From contig JASBUM010000142.1 in the NCBI GenBank assembly GCA_030147905.1, forward strand, positions 1 through 21,977: 21,977 nucleotides of DNA. The letters run 5' to 3'. This DNA comes from Acidimangrovimonas sp. (GTDB lineage Bacteria > Pseudomonadota > Alphaproteobacteria > Rhodobacterales > Rhodobacteraceae). Positions 1 through 6,729 of this stretch are shown here, piece by piece. The position numbers were made by a program, and so were the translations under genes. How positions within the stretch are numbered: position 1 is the first letter of the stretch; every line of letters begins with the position of its first letter. The notes under the pieces were generated by a model. It ran no database searches. It was not told the origin of the DNA and saw nothing but the letters and a program-made list of their open reading frames with translations.

Positions 1-297
1 GCCCGGGTGACGGCGAAGGTCGAGAAGCCTCTGGTCGGGCAGAACCTCGCCGCCCATCTCGACGCGCTCCGGCTGCAGATGCGCAAGGCCGCCGAGAATC
101 TCGAATTCGAGGAGGCCGCGCGAATGCGAGACGAGATCAAGCGGCTGGAGGCGGTGGAACTCGCGGTATCCGAGGATCCGCTTGCCCGGCAGTCCGCGAT
201 CGAGGAGGCGGTGCAGGCGGCGGGCGCCGCACGCGGACGCTCCACGGCCGGCCGACCGGGCCAGCGCGGCGGTGTAAAGAAGCGCAAGCACAGCTGA
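1..297 (+). CDS. uvrB: UvrABC system protein B, C-terminal fragment (5' end outside window)
   Basis: This is the last 98 codons of a gene open at the left window edge. UvrB is the helicase-like damage-recognition subunit of nucleotide excision repair in the cytoplasm; it is handed to DNA by UvrA and recruits UvrC. What is visible is the C-terminal UVR domain (NLAAHLDALRLQMRKAAENL followed by EFEEAARMRDEIKRLE), a helical hairpin that contacts UvrC. After it comes the stretch ELAVSEDPLARQSAIEEAV and a basic Gly/Arg/Lys tail, GRPGQRGG-KKRKHS. UvrC also carries a UVR motif, but there it is internal, and the DPLARQSA segment with a basic tail fits alphaproteobacterial UvrB. The helicase motifs lie outside the window, so integrity of the gene cannot be judged. 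The GTG at position 7 is internal, not a start. The gene ends in TGA. Confidence 0.88.
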   Translation, partial: ARVTAKVEKPLVGQNLAAHLDALRLQMRKAAENLEFEEAARMRDEIKRLEAVELAVSEDPLARQSAIEEAVQAAGAARGRSTAGRPGQRGGVKKRKHS

Positions 298-337
298 TCC
301 GGCGAGGGCGCCGCGCTGCCGCTCATGCGGTCTTCGC

Positions 338-421
338 CTAGAAGGGAAGCGAGGACGAAGCCGCGCCGCAGGCACCCAGCGTTGCCAGAAGTCCCAGCAT
401 CAACACGATTCGCAAGCGCAT
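338..421 (-). CDS. small lipoprotein, 27 residues
   Basis: A 27-residue protein, MRLRIVLMLGLLATLGACGA and a short SSSLPF tail. It consists almost entirely of a lipoprotein signal peptide: basic n-region, Leu-rich core and lipobox LGAC with the lipidated Cys at residue 18, leaving a mature peptide of about ten residues. The ATG has a good ribosome binding site (GGGAGAGG, four bases before the ATG), which favours this start over the much longer in-frame extension upstream, whose Arg/Pro-rich composition looks non-coding. It resembles the very short entericidin/LptM-like lipoproteins only in architecture. Position +2 after Cys is Gly-Ala, not Asp, so outer-membrane sorting would be expected. It lies downstream of the ABM-domain gene on the same strand with about 275 bp between them, and converges on uvrB. 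Function unknown. It is short enough that automated callers may miss it. Confidence 0.55.
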   Translation of the reverse strand: MRLRIVLMLGLLATLGACGAASSSLPF

Positions 422-696
422 GCGCCTCTCTCCCGCTTTCGCGGCCGAAGCCGCCGTTCCGTCGCGCCGCCGGCCGGGGCGCATAGCCCCCTGCTTGCCC
501 GATCGCGGCACGACCGGCAAGGGCGGACCGGCATGAGCGACCCGGGCAGCTCCGCGTGCCCAGGGCGGAAACGGGTCGCACCGCCGGTCGCGGGCCGCGC
601 GATCCGGTGCGCGGTCGGGACGCGGCCCGCCCGGCCCGCTCCTGTCGATCGTGCACCGCCGGCTGCGGCCGCGGGCCGCGCCCATACGCGTGAGGG

Positions 697-1014
697 TCAG
701 AAGACGGCGGCGACCTCATACATGACCGGTTCGAACCGCGTGCACAGCGCCGCCATCCGCCGGTTCCGCTCGCGCATCTCCGTCTGCCGCAGCATCGCCT
801 GGAAATCTTCCCGCCGGCGCCACTGCGAATAATTCGCGATCCGGGTGTGGGCATCGTTCACATGCAGCCCGGCACCAAGGAACCCCGGCTGATGGCGGAT
901 GAATTCACGATAGGCCTCTTCCAGTTCCTCCAGAAGATCCTGACAGGTGCCCGGGGTCATCTCGAATGTCGTCAACACCGTTTGCCCGGTGAACGCGGCC
1001 TCTATGCTGGGCAT
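697..1014 (-). CDS. antibiotic biosynthesis monooxygenase (ABM) domain protein
   Basis: A 105-residue stand-alone ABM-type protein of the dimeric alpha/beta-barrel fold, a size typical for the family. Features seen: an N-terminal beta strand (QTVLTTFEM, residues 11-19), a long amphipathic helix (LLEELEEAYREFIR, 27-40), PGFLGAGLHVN (43-53), then NYSQWRRREDFQAML (61-75), the Trp-containing core typical of ABM proteins, and a final strand FEPVMYEVAAVF. Members degrade haem, oxidise quinols or polyketides, or have no known substrate; nothing here fixes the substrate. I chose the MPSIEA start because GGAGG sits eight bases upstream; the upstream extension is Arg-rich and unlikely to be coding. The next gene upstream on the same strand is an MFS transporter whose C-terminus is a related barrel domain, so the pair may work together (inference). 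The gap between them is about 180 bp. Confidence 0.8.
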   Translation of the reverse strand: MPSIEAAFTGQTVLTTFEMTPGTCQDLLEELEEAYREFIRHQPGFLGAGLHVNDAHTRIANYSQWRRREDFQAMLRQTEMRERNRRMAALCTRFEPVMYEVAAVF

Positions 1015-1193
1015 GATCGCCTCCATCTGTGATGATACAGTATCGCGCGGGCCGCGGCCGCTGCAAAGGACGCAGCGGCGACGCGCTGATCGCAGCCATA
1101 CGCGCCGTTGCGGACCTGCGCCGGCACCCCCGATCCGCAACGGCGATGCAATCCGGCGACGCCACCCGCGGGCAGGGCCGATCTGCTCGCAGT

Positions 1194-2816
1194 TCAGGCC
1201 ACGTCTGTCATCTTCAGGGGCAGATCGTCATGCACCGGCACCGTCTGACGCTCGATCATCAGATGCACGCGGGGCGGGCTCTCGCCGCGATGCAGGGCCC
1301 GCAGCTGCGCGGTGACCTCGGCATCCGATTTCACCCGCCGCTCGTTGTGGCGAATGTAGTCGGCCCACGTCGGGACATGGTAGGTCTCGGTCCATATCTC
1401 GGGGTTTTCCAGATCGCGCAGCAGCGCCCATTGCTGGGCGCCGTCACGGATGCGGATCCGCCGGCGGCGCCGCATGAGGGCAAGGAAGGCGTCGATGTCC
1501 CCCTGGTCTATGCGGTAGTCCACCATGACCATGATCGGCCCGCTGCGCATCTTCAGATCGAGCCGCAGCGCCGGTTCGCGAAACTGTCCCAGCGGATCGA
1601 GATCGAGGCTGCCGAAGTCGGCCACGCTCAGCCAGCGCCCGGCGATCGCGCCGACCAGAAGGACGGCAGCCGCCACCGCAAGCGCATCCGGCGCGCCATG
1701 CGCGTCCGACACCAGGCCCCACAGCCAGCTTCCCCCCGCCATGCCGCCGAAGGTCGCGGTCTGGTAGATGCTCAGCGCGCGTCCCACCACCCAGCGCGGG
1801 GTCGAAAGCTGCACCGTCACGTTGAAGAGCGACAGCGCCATCACCCAGCAGGCACCGGCCAGCGCCAGCGCGACCACAGCCACCGCCATAACCGGCAGCG
1901 CCGCAAGCAGCCCCGTCGCCAGCGCGAACCCCGCGAAGGCGATGCGCACGACCATCTCGTTGGGCAGCCTCTGCCGAAGGCGCGGGCTGGCTGTCACGCC
2001 GCCGATCGCGCCGACACCGAAACATCCCAGCAACAGGCCGTAATCGAAGGCGTTTCCGCCCAGCATGTCGCGGGTGTAGAGCGGCAGCAGCGCAAGAACC
2101 GAACTGGCCGCCAAGCCGAACAACGCGCCGCGCGCCGTGACCCGCATCAGCGCCGGCGACATCGAGGCATAGCGCCATCCCGCCGACAGCGCGGGCCATA
2201 GCGCCTCCCGCGGGAGCCGGGTTTCGCGCGGGCGCACACGCCATCGCATCAACGCCCCGATCAGCGCCAGATAGGTTACCGCGTTGACCATGAAGGCCGC
2301 CGCCGCGCCGGCCAGCGCCACGATAGCCCCGCCCAGCGCCGGTCCGACCGAACGCATCAGGTTGAACCCCATGGAATTCAGCCCCACCGCCCCCGGCAGG
2401 TCGTCACGCGGAACGATATCACCGACCGACGCCTGCCACGACGGGTTGTAGAGCGCATTGCCGCTGCCGATCAGGAAGGTGAAGGCCAGCAGCGCCCATG
2501 GCGTGAGCCAGCCGAACCATGCCATCACCGCGAGCACGGCCGAAGTCGCGAGCATCATCGTCTGGGCAAACACCATGATCCGGCGGCGGTCGAGATTGTC
2601 CGCCATCGCACCGGCGATCAGTGAAAACGCCATCATCGGCAGCGTGTTCGACGCCTGTACCAGGGCCACCATTCCCGCCGAACTGGCCAGGCTGGTCATC
2701 AGCCAGGCGGCGCCCACGGCCTGGATCAGCCCGCCCAGGTTGGACACGTTCGACGCGATCCACAGAGACCGAAAAGTCGGGTTGGACAAGGGGGCGAGCG
2801 TGGCGCGCCGTTCCAT
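1194..2816 (-). CDS. MFS transporter of the MFS_3 (Enterobactin exporter-like) family with C-terminal ABM-like domain
   Basis: A 540-residue major facilitator. Residues about 15-400 carry roughly 12 hydrophobic segments with the MFS loop motif GAMADNLDRRRI (69-80) after TM2 and a cytoplasmic loop near 193-210. Residues about 425-525 form a soluble domain beginning GPIMVMVDYRIDQGD and containing WALLRDLENPEIWTETYHV, which resembles an ABM-type ferredoxin-like barrel. This two-part layout and length are typical of Pfam MFS_3 (PF05977, transmembrane secretion effector), whose characterised relatives export siderophores or drugs at the inner membrane; the substrate here is unknown. The start MERRATL follows CAGGAG at ordinary spacing; the longer reading frame upstream overlaps the divergent aminotransferase and was rejected. 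It is divergent from the HisC-like gene with 137 bp between the starts, so the two promoters must share that space. Confidence 0.85.
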   Translation of the reverse strand: MERRATLAPLSNPTFRSLWIASNVSNLGGLIQAVGAAWLMTSLASSAGMVALVQASNTLPMMAFSLIAGAMADNLDRRRIMVFAQTMMLATSAVLAVMAWFGWLTPWALLAFTFLIGSGNALYNPSWQASVGDIVPRDDLPGAVGLNSMGFNLMRSVGPALGGAIVALAGAAAAFMVNAVTYLALIGALMRWRVRPRETRLPREALWPALSAGWRYASMSPALMRVTARGALFGLAASSVLALLPLYTRDMLGGNAFDYGLLLGCFGVGAIGGVTASPRLRQRLPNEMVVRIAFAGFALATGLLAALPVMAVAVVALALAGACWVMALSLFNVTVQLSTPRWVVGRALSIYQTATFGGMAGGSWLWGLVSDAHGAPDALAVAAAVLLVGAIAGRWLSVADFGSLDLDPLGQFREPALRLDLKMRSGPIMVMVDYRIDQGDIDAFLALMRRRRRIRIRDGAQQWALLRDLENPEIWTETYHVPTWADYIRHNERRVKSDAEVTAQLRALHRGESPPRVHLMIERQTVPVHDDLPLKMTDVA

Positions 2817-2953
2817 GATCGGGCTCCTGCGGGTGCATGCCGCCCCATAACGCCGAAGACGGCGACGAAGCACAAGCCCCGCCGGCCCGCGCCCGTGCCC
2901 CGCCGCGCGATCCCCCTTGCCGACGGGGCGGAATTCGGCTTGAGATTGTGGCC

Positions 2954-4075
2954 ATGACCGGACCGCGCTACACCGCCCTTGCCAGCCAGCTGCCCGCCGC
3001 CGTCCCCTTCGTGGGCCCCGAAGCGCAGGAGCGCGCCCGCGCGCGTCCCTTCCGTGCCCGACTGGGTGCCAACGAATCGGCTTTCGGTCCATCGCCCGCG
3101 GCCGTCGAGGCGATGCGCCGGGCGGCGACCGATACGTGGATGTATGGCGACCCCGAGAATCACGACCTGCGCCAGTCCCTTGCCGGCCACCATGCGATCC
3201 GCCCCGAGACGATCGCCATCGGTGAGGGGATCGATGCGCTCCTGGGTTATCTCGTGCGCCTGCTGATCGCGCCGGGCGATGCTGTGGTCACCTCGGCCGG
3301 CGCCTATCCGACCTTCAACTACCATGTGGCGGGCCATGGCGGCGTGCTGCATACCGTTCCCTATCGCGACGACCACGAAGACCCCGAAGCGCTGGTCGCA
3401 TGTGCCGCGGCCACCGGCGCCAAGCTGCTCTACCTCGCCAATCCGGACAACCCGATGGGTTCGTACCATCGCGCCGCGCGGATCGCGGCGCTGCTCGACG
3501 CGCTGCCCGACGGCTGCCTGCTTGTCCTCGACGAGGCCTATGTCGAATTCGCGCCCGCCGATGCGATCCTGCCGTTCGACACCACCGATCCGCGGCTGAT
3601 CAGGATGCGCACGTTCTCGAAGGCATACGGCATGGCCGGCGCGCGCCTGGGCTACGCGATTGCCGCGCCGGAACTGGCCCGCGCCTTCGACAAGATCCGT
3701 AACCATTTCGCCGTGAACCGCATTGCACAAGCCGGTGCGCTCGCCGCACTGGCCGATCGCGACCACCTGCAAGCGACCGTCGCCCGCGTCGCGGCCGCAC
3801 GCGATGCGATCGGCGAGATCGCGCGTGCAAACGGGCTGGCGCCCCTGCCCTCGGCCACGAATTTCGTCGCCATGGACTGCGGCGCGGACGGAGCCTTCGC
3901 CCGCCGGGTGCTGCAAGCGCTGGCCGCGCGCGACATCTTCGTGCGCATGCCCTTCACCGCCCCGCAGGATCGCTGCATCCGTATAAGCTGCGCGCCGCCC
4001 GCCATGCTCGACATTCTCGCCCGCGCCCTGCCCGACGCTCTGACGGACGCTCTGACGGACGCCCGCGCCGGCTGA
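2954..4075 (+). CDS. HisC-like PLP-dependent aminotransferase (histidinol-phosphate aminotransferase family)
   Basis: A 373-residue fold-type I aminotransferase, class I/II. Visible active-site elements: LGANESAFGP (38-46, substrate/N-terminal arm), NPDNPMG (163-169, PLP ring contact), DEAYVEF (193-199, Asp to pyridine N and Tyr to O3'), the Schiff-base lysine in TFSKAYGMAGARLGY (K223), and an Arg in RISC near the C-terminus that would bind the substrate carboxylate. Family members transfer the amino group of glutamate to imidazole-acetol phosphate in histidine synthesis, but many relatives act on aromatic amino acids, and no other his gene is nearby, so hisC is not assigned. The ATG at 2954 has only a weak Shine-Dalgarno; GTG at 2948 is an alternative start, and the longer upstream reading is Pro/Arg-rich. 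The C-terminus ends in a DALTDALTDAR segment made by a 12-bp tandem duplication. Confidence 0.85.
   Translation: MTGPRYTALASQLPAAVPFVGPEAQERARARPFRARLGANESAFGPSPAAVEAMRRAATDTWMYGDPENHDLRQSLAGHHAIRPETIAIGEGIDALLGYLVRLLIAPGDAVVTSAGAYPTFNYHVAGHGGVLHTVPYRDDHEDPEALVACAAATGAKLLYLANPDNPMGSYHRAARIAALLDALPDGCLLVLDEAYVEFAPADAILPFDTTDPRLIRMRTFSKAYGMAGARLGYAIAAPELARAFDKIRNHFAVNRIAQAGALAALADRDHLQATVARVAAARDAIGEIARANGLAPLPSATNFVAMDCGADGAFARRVLQALAARDIFVRMPFTAPQDRCIRISCAPPAMLDILARALPDALTDALTDARAG
4034..4062 (+). repeat. 12-bp tandem duplication at the 3' end of the HisC-like gene
   Basis: GACGCTCTGACG occurs twice exactly in tandem (4034-4045, 4046-4057) and starts a third time (GACGC). It is in frame and encodes DALT-DALT-DA just before the stop codon, so it lengthens the C-terminal tail without disturbing the fold. 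Confidence 0.9.
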
Positions 4076-4081
4076 TCGCCC

Positions 4082-4171
4082 GTCGTCGGGCAAGGCCCCC
4101 GTCGTCCGGCAAGGCCCACTGTCCGGCAAGGCCCACTGTCCGACAAGGCCCGCTGTCTGACAAGGCCCGGA
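4082..4171. repeat. degenerate 17-bp tandem repeat, about five copies
   Basis: Immediately after the HisC-like stop, a 17-bp unit of the form GTCCGGCAAGGCCCACT is repeated. Clean copies begin at 4121, 4138 and 4155; two slightly longer copies (19 and 20 bp, starting GTCGTC) precede them at 4082 and 4101. All five share the core CAAGGCCC. The array is intergenic, between convergent genes. A short perfect hairpin, GCCCG-TCGT-CGGGC, spans the junction with the stop (4078-4091). It could be a simple slippage product or part of the 3' processing/termination zone; nothing identifies a protein product. Confidence 0.85.
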
Positions 4172-4300
4172 CATGCCGCGCCTCCCGCAGACGCCCCCCA
4201 TGCAGTTCGCGAAAACATAAGATCGCAACGCCGCACGCCACCGCGGGCGCCTTCCGCCGCGTTCCGACACGCATCGCCTTACCCCCACCGTGGCCGCGCC

Positions 4301-4345
4301 CTGCCCCTTCTTTCGGGTCCCAATACCGCGGGGGTGCGGGGGCAG
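4301..4345 (-). terminator. possible 3' intergenic/terminator-like element downstream of the class V aminotransferase
   Basis: Read on the minus strand, the segment starts CTGCCCCCGCACCCCCGCGG, continues TATTGGGACCCGAAAGAAG and closes with GGGGCAG, so the ends form a 7-bp inverted repeat (plus-strand 4301-4307 and 4339-4345). It resembles the C-rich block followed by TATT and an AAGAAG-like purine tract that I associate with gene 3' ends in Rhodobacterales; that resemblance is from memory. There is no classical U tract. A further 6-bp GC hairpin (GCGCCG/CGGCGC) lies at 4345-4359, closer to the stop codon. Confidence 0.35.
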
Positions 4346-4444
4346 CGCCGCCGCGGCGCGGCCTCACCGCAGCGTCACATCTTCAGATACGACCCGGACC
4401 GCCGCGACGCGCCCCTCCGGGGCACGGGCCGCGGCGGGGCCGTG

Positions 4445-5647
4445 TCAGGCCTGCGCAACCACCTGTGCCGCCGCCTCCGTCGCGCCCGCGCCATGCGCGA
4501 CGCCCAGCGCCTTCAGACCGGCATCCATGGACGCCAGCACACCCAGCGTCATGTGGGCATTCACATGCCCCATATGCGCCACGCGCAGATAGCCGTGATA
4601 GGCGGGCTCGTGCGGCTCGGCCATACCCAGCCCGATGCCGAGCGTCACCCCCGCCTTTTCCTCCAGCCATCGCCGCAAGGCGGTGGCATGGGGGGCACCC
4701 AAGCGCGCCGCCGTTACGGCGTGGCCCCGCTGCGCCGGCTCGCGCACGTTCAGCGCGATGTCGGGGTTGCCGGCACCCCAGGCATCGAACGCCGCCCAGA
4801 CCGCGCGCGCCAGCCGCGCATGCCGCGCCCAGACCGCCTCGAGCCCCTCCTCGCGCAGGATCATCTCCAACGCCTCCGCCAGTCCGAAGAGGTGATGGGT
4901 CGGCGCCGTCCCACCGAAATATTGATGGAACAGGCCGGCATCGGCGCGCGGCGCCCAGTCCCAATACGGGGTCGCCAGATCACCGCCGCGGCAGCGCTCG
5001 CGCGCGCGTCCGGAAAACCACAGCAATCCCAGCCCGGGCGGAGTCATCAGCCCCTTCTGGCTTGCCGCGACAAGGACATCGACGCCCCAATCGTCCATCC
5101 GCATCGGATCGCATCCCAGCGCCGCGATCGCATCCACCGCCAGCAGGGCGGAATGCCCGGCCGCGTCGATCGCCGCGCGAATGGCGGGGATGTCGTTCTT
5201 GACCGATGTCGCGGTATCGACCTGTGTGACCAGCACCGCCTTGATCGTTCCGGCACGATCACCCGCGAGCGTGTCGTGCAGGCGCGCGCAGTCGACCGCC
5301 GCCGACCGGCCGAAATCCAGCACCTCGACCGCAACGCCCATGCGCCGCGCGGCCTCCGCCCAGCCCAGACCGAAACTGCCCGTCGCCAGGACAAGCGCCC
5401 TGTCGCCGCGCGAGAAAAGGTTGGCATTCGCCGCCTCCCAGGCGCCGTGACCGTTGGCAATGTAGATCGCGAGGTTCTGTCGCGTCCCGGCCACGGCCTT
5501 CAGATCGTCGCGGATCCTCTCGGTCAGCGCGTGCAACGGCCCCTCGTAGATGTTGGGCGAGGCACGATGCATCGCTGCAAGCACCCGGTCCGGCACCACC
5601 GAGGGACCGGGGATGGCAAGATAGGCACGGCCGTTCGCAAGGCTCAT
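4445..5647 (-). CDS. class V PLP-dependent aminotransferase, alanine/serine-glyoxylate aminotransferase family
   Basis: A 400-residue fold-type I enzyme of Pfam aminotransferase class V, close to the usual 390-410 length. Seen: the N-terminal IPGPSVVPDRVLAAM (12-26) and NIYEGPLHALTERI, matching the PGP-x-VP start typical of this family; the GHGAWEAANANLFSRGD region (67-82); VTQVDTATSVKND (140-152); VDAIAALGCDPMRMDDWGVD (171-190) with the PLP Asp; and the Schiff-base lysine in ASQKGLMTPPGLG (K198). Relatives convert glyoxylate to glycine with alanine or serine as donor, or act on ureidoglycine or phosphonates; the sequence alone does not separate these. The start MSLANG has AGGAG seven bases upstream; the longer frame upstream is Gly/Arg-rich and rejected. 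The gene converges on the HisC-like gene and is divergent from the phosphatase-exporter operon. Confidence 0.87.
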   Translation of the reverse strand: MSLANGRAYLAIPGPSVVPDRVLAAMHRASPNIYEGPLHALTERIRDDLKAVAGTRQNLAIYIANGHGAWEAANANLFSRGDRALVLATGSFGLGWAEAARRMGVAVEVLDFGRSAAVDCARLHDTLAGDRAGTIKAVLVTQVDTATSVKNDIPAIRAAIDAAGHSALLAVDAIAALGCDPMRMDDWGVDVLVAASQKGLMTPPGLGLLWFSGRARERCRGGDLATPYWDWAPRADAGLFHQYFGGTAPTHHLFGLAEALEMILREEGLEAVWARHARLARAVWAAFDAWGAGNPDIALNVREPAQRGHAVTAARLGAPHATALRRWLEEKAGVTLGIGLGMAEPHEPAYHGYLRVAHMGHVNAHMTLGVLASMDAGLKALGVAHGAGATEAAAQVVAQA

Positions 5648-6021
5648 CAGGGGCTCCTGTCTCAGGGACGCTCCTGCGTAATCCGCACGCCCCGCCCCGT
5701 CAATCGGGCGCCCGCACGCGTCGGGGCCGCCGCCTCCCGCCCGCGGCCCCCGGCCGGCCGCAACTACCAAGGCGCGTCCGCCATCGGTCGCCCCTCGACA
5801 CCCACCCCGCCATCGTCCGCCCCGCGATCGGGCGCCGAAACCGGACCACGGCGCGGGCGGCCGGCCCGGGTCGCGGCCGCGCCCGCCCCGTGGTCCGTGC
5901 CCGCCCCGTCCCCAAGGATCGGCTGGCTGCGGCAATTGGCCGGGCAGCCTCGCTTGCCGGGGCGCCCGATTCCGGTTAGACCGCGCAGATCGAAACGGGG
6001 GGATGACCCGGCGGAGAACGG
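5648..6021. other. gene-free divergent intergenic region, 374 bp
   Basis: This lies between the divergent starts of the class V aminotransferase and the phosphatase. It is extremely GC-rich with many short CG palindromes and no reading frame with protein-like composition. The only site I can propose is the promoter at 5954-5982 listed separately. Promoters for the minus-strand gene are not evident. Confidence 0.6.
5954..5982 (+). promoter_or_regulatory. candidate sigma70-type promoter for the phosphatase-exporter operon
   Basis: TTGCCG (5954-5959) and TTAGAC (5977-5982) are separated by 17 bp, ending about 40 bases before the phosphatase ATG. The match to consensus is partial and was found by eye only. 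Confidence 0.35.
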
Positions 6022-6729
6022 ATGCTCAGAACCATACGGCAACGGGTCAAGGCCCTCGAAGACCGCTTCAATATTCCCCGCGAATACGATCTGGACGATC
6101 CCCGCGACCGGCGCCGGGCGATTGCGCATTTCAACCTGATGGATCATGCCTTCCTCCGGCTCTGGTGGACCAACTTCCATCGCGTGGCCGATGGGGTCTA
6201 CCGCTCCAACCAGCCGTCGCCCGCGCGCCTGCGGCGCTATGCCGAACGCGGCATCCGGACGGTATTGAACCTGCGCGGCGCGACGGGGCTCAGCTATTAC
6301 CAGCTCGAACGCGACGCCTGCCGCCGGCTGGGCATGACGATGGTGGACCTTCACCTGCCCTTCTCGGCCAAGACCCTGCCCCCGCCCGAAACCCTGATCG
6401 AGCTGGAGCGCCTCTTTCGCGCGCTCGACAAACCCATGGTCATGCATTGCAAGTCGGGCGCCGACCGGGCGGGTTTTGCCGCCGCACTCTACCTGATGAT
6501 GATCGAGGGCCGCTCCGCCGTCGAGGCGGACCGTCAGCTCAGCTGGCGGCACGTGCATCTGAAATCGACCGACACAGGCGTGCTCGACCATTTCCTGCGC
6601 TATTATGACCGCGAGCGCCGCCGCACCGGAATCGGCCTGATGGAATGGATCCGCACCGAATACGACCGCGAGGAGGTGACCGCGAGCTTCCGCGAATGGC
6701 AGGCGGGCCGATGGGACCCGCAGCCATGA
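6022..6729 (+). CDS. protein tyrosine / dual-specificity phosphatase
   Basis: A 235-residue soluble phosphatase. The P-loop MHCKSGADRAG (141-151) has the Cys-x5-Arg signature with nucleophile C143 and R149. Upstream are the elements VADGVYRSNQPSP (55-67) and GIRTVLNLRG (77-86), typical of bacterial DSP-like phosphatases, and DLHLPFSAKTLP (109-120), where D109 is a candidate general-acid region. It would remove phosphate from Tyr/Ser/Thr, a lipid or a sugar phosphate; the substrate is not determined. The ATG follows CGGAGAACGG. The stop overlaps the start of the downstream ABC exporter (ATGA), so the two proteins are translationally coupled, suggesting a role in the export of an envelope lipid or polysaccharide (inference). 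No signal peptide or membrane helix is visible, so it should be cytoplasmic. Confidence 0.83.
   Translation: MLRTIRQRVKALEDRFNIPREYDLDDPRDRRRAIAHFNLMDHAFLRLWWTNFHRVADGVYRSNQPSPARLRRYAERGIRTVLNLRGATGLSYYQLERDACRRLGMTMVDLHLPFSAKTLPPPETLIELERLFRALDKPMVMHCKSGADRAGFAAALYLMMIEGRSAVEADRQLSWRHVHLKSTDTGVLDHFLRYYDRERRRTGIGLMEWIRTEYDREEVTASFREWQAGRWDPQP

Noticed and set aside
1029..2201. 390-codon plus-strand frame over the MFS gene
   Set aside because: It is antisense to the MFS transporter, rich in His/Arg/Gln as expected for the complement of GC-rich coding DNA, and has no domain.
4082..4171. The 17-bp repeats considered as a CRISPR array
   Set aside because: The units are directly abutting, far too short, and have no spacers; no cas gene is nearby.
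2726..4288. 520-codon minus-strand frame over the HisC-like gene
   Set aside because: It is a shadow of the aminotransferase, whose motifs are complete on the plus strand. The repetitive ALPDSGPCRT-like part comes from the 17-bp DNA repeat.
4334..6139. 601-codon plus-strand frame over the class V aminotransferase
   Set aside because: It is antisense to a gene with full catalytic motifs; composition is Arg/Gln/His-rich and no domain can be recognised.
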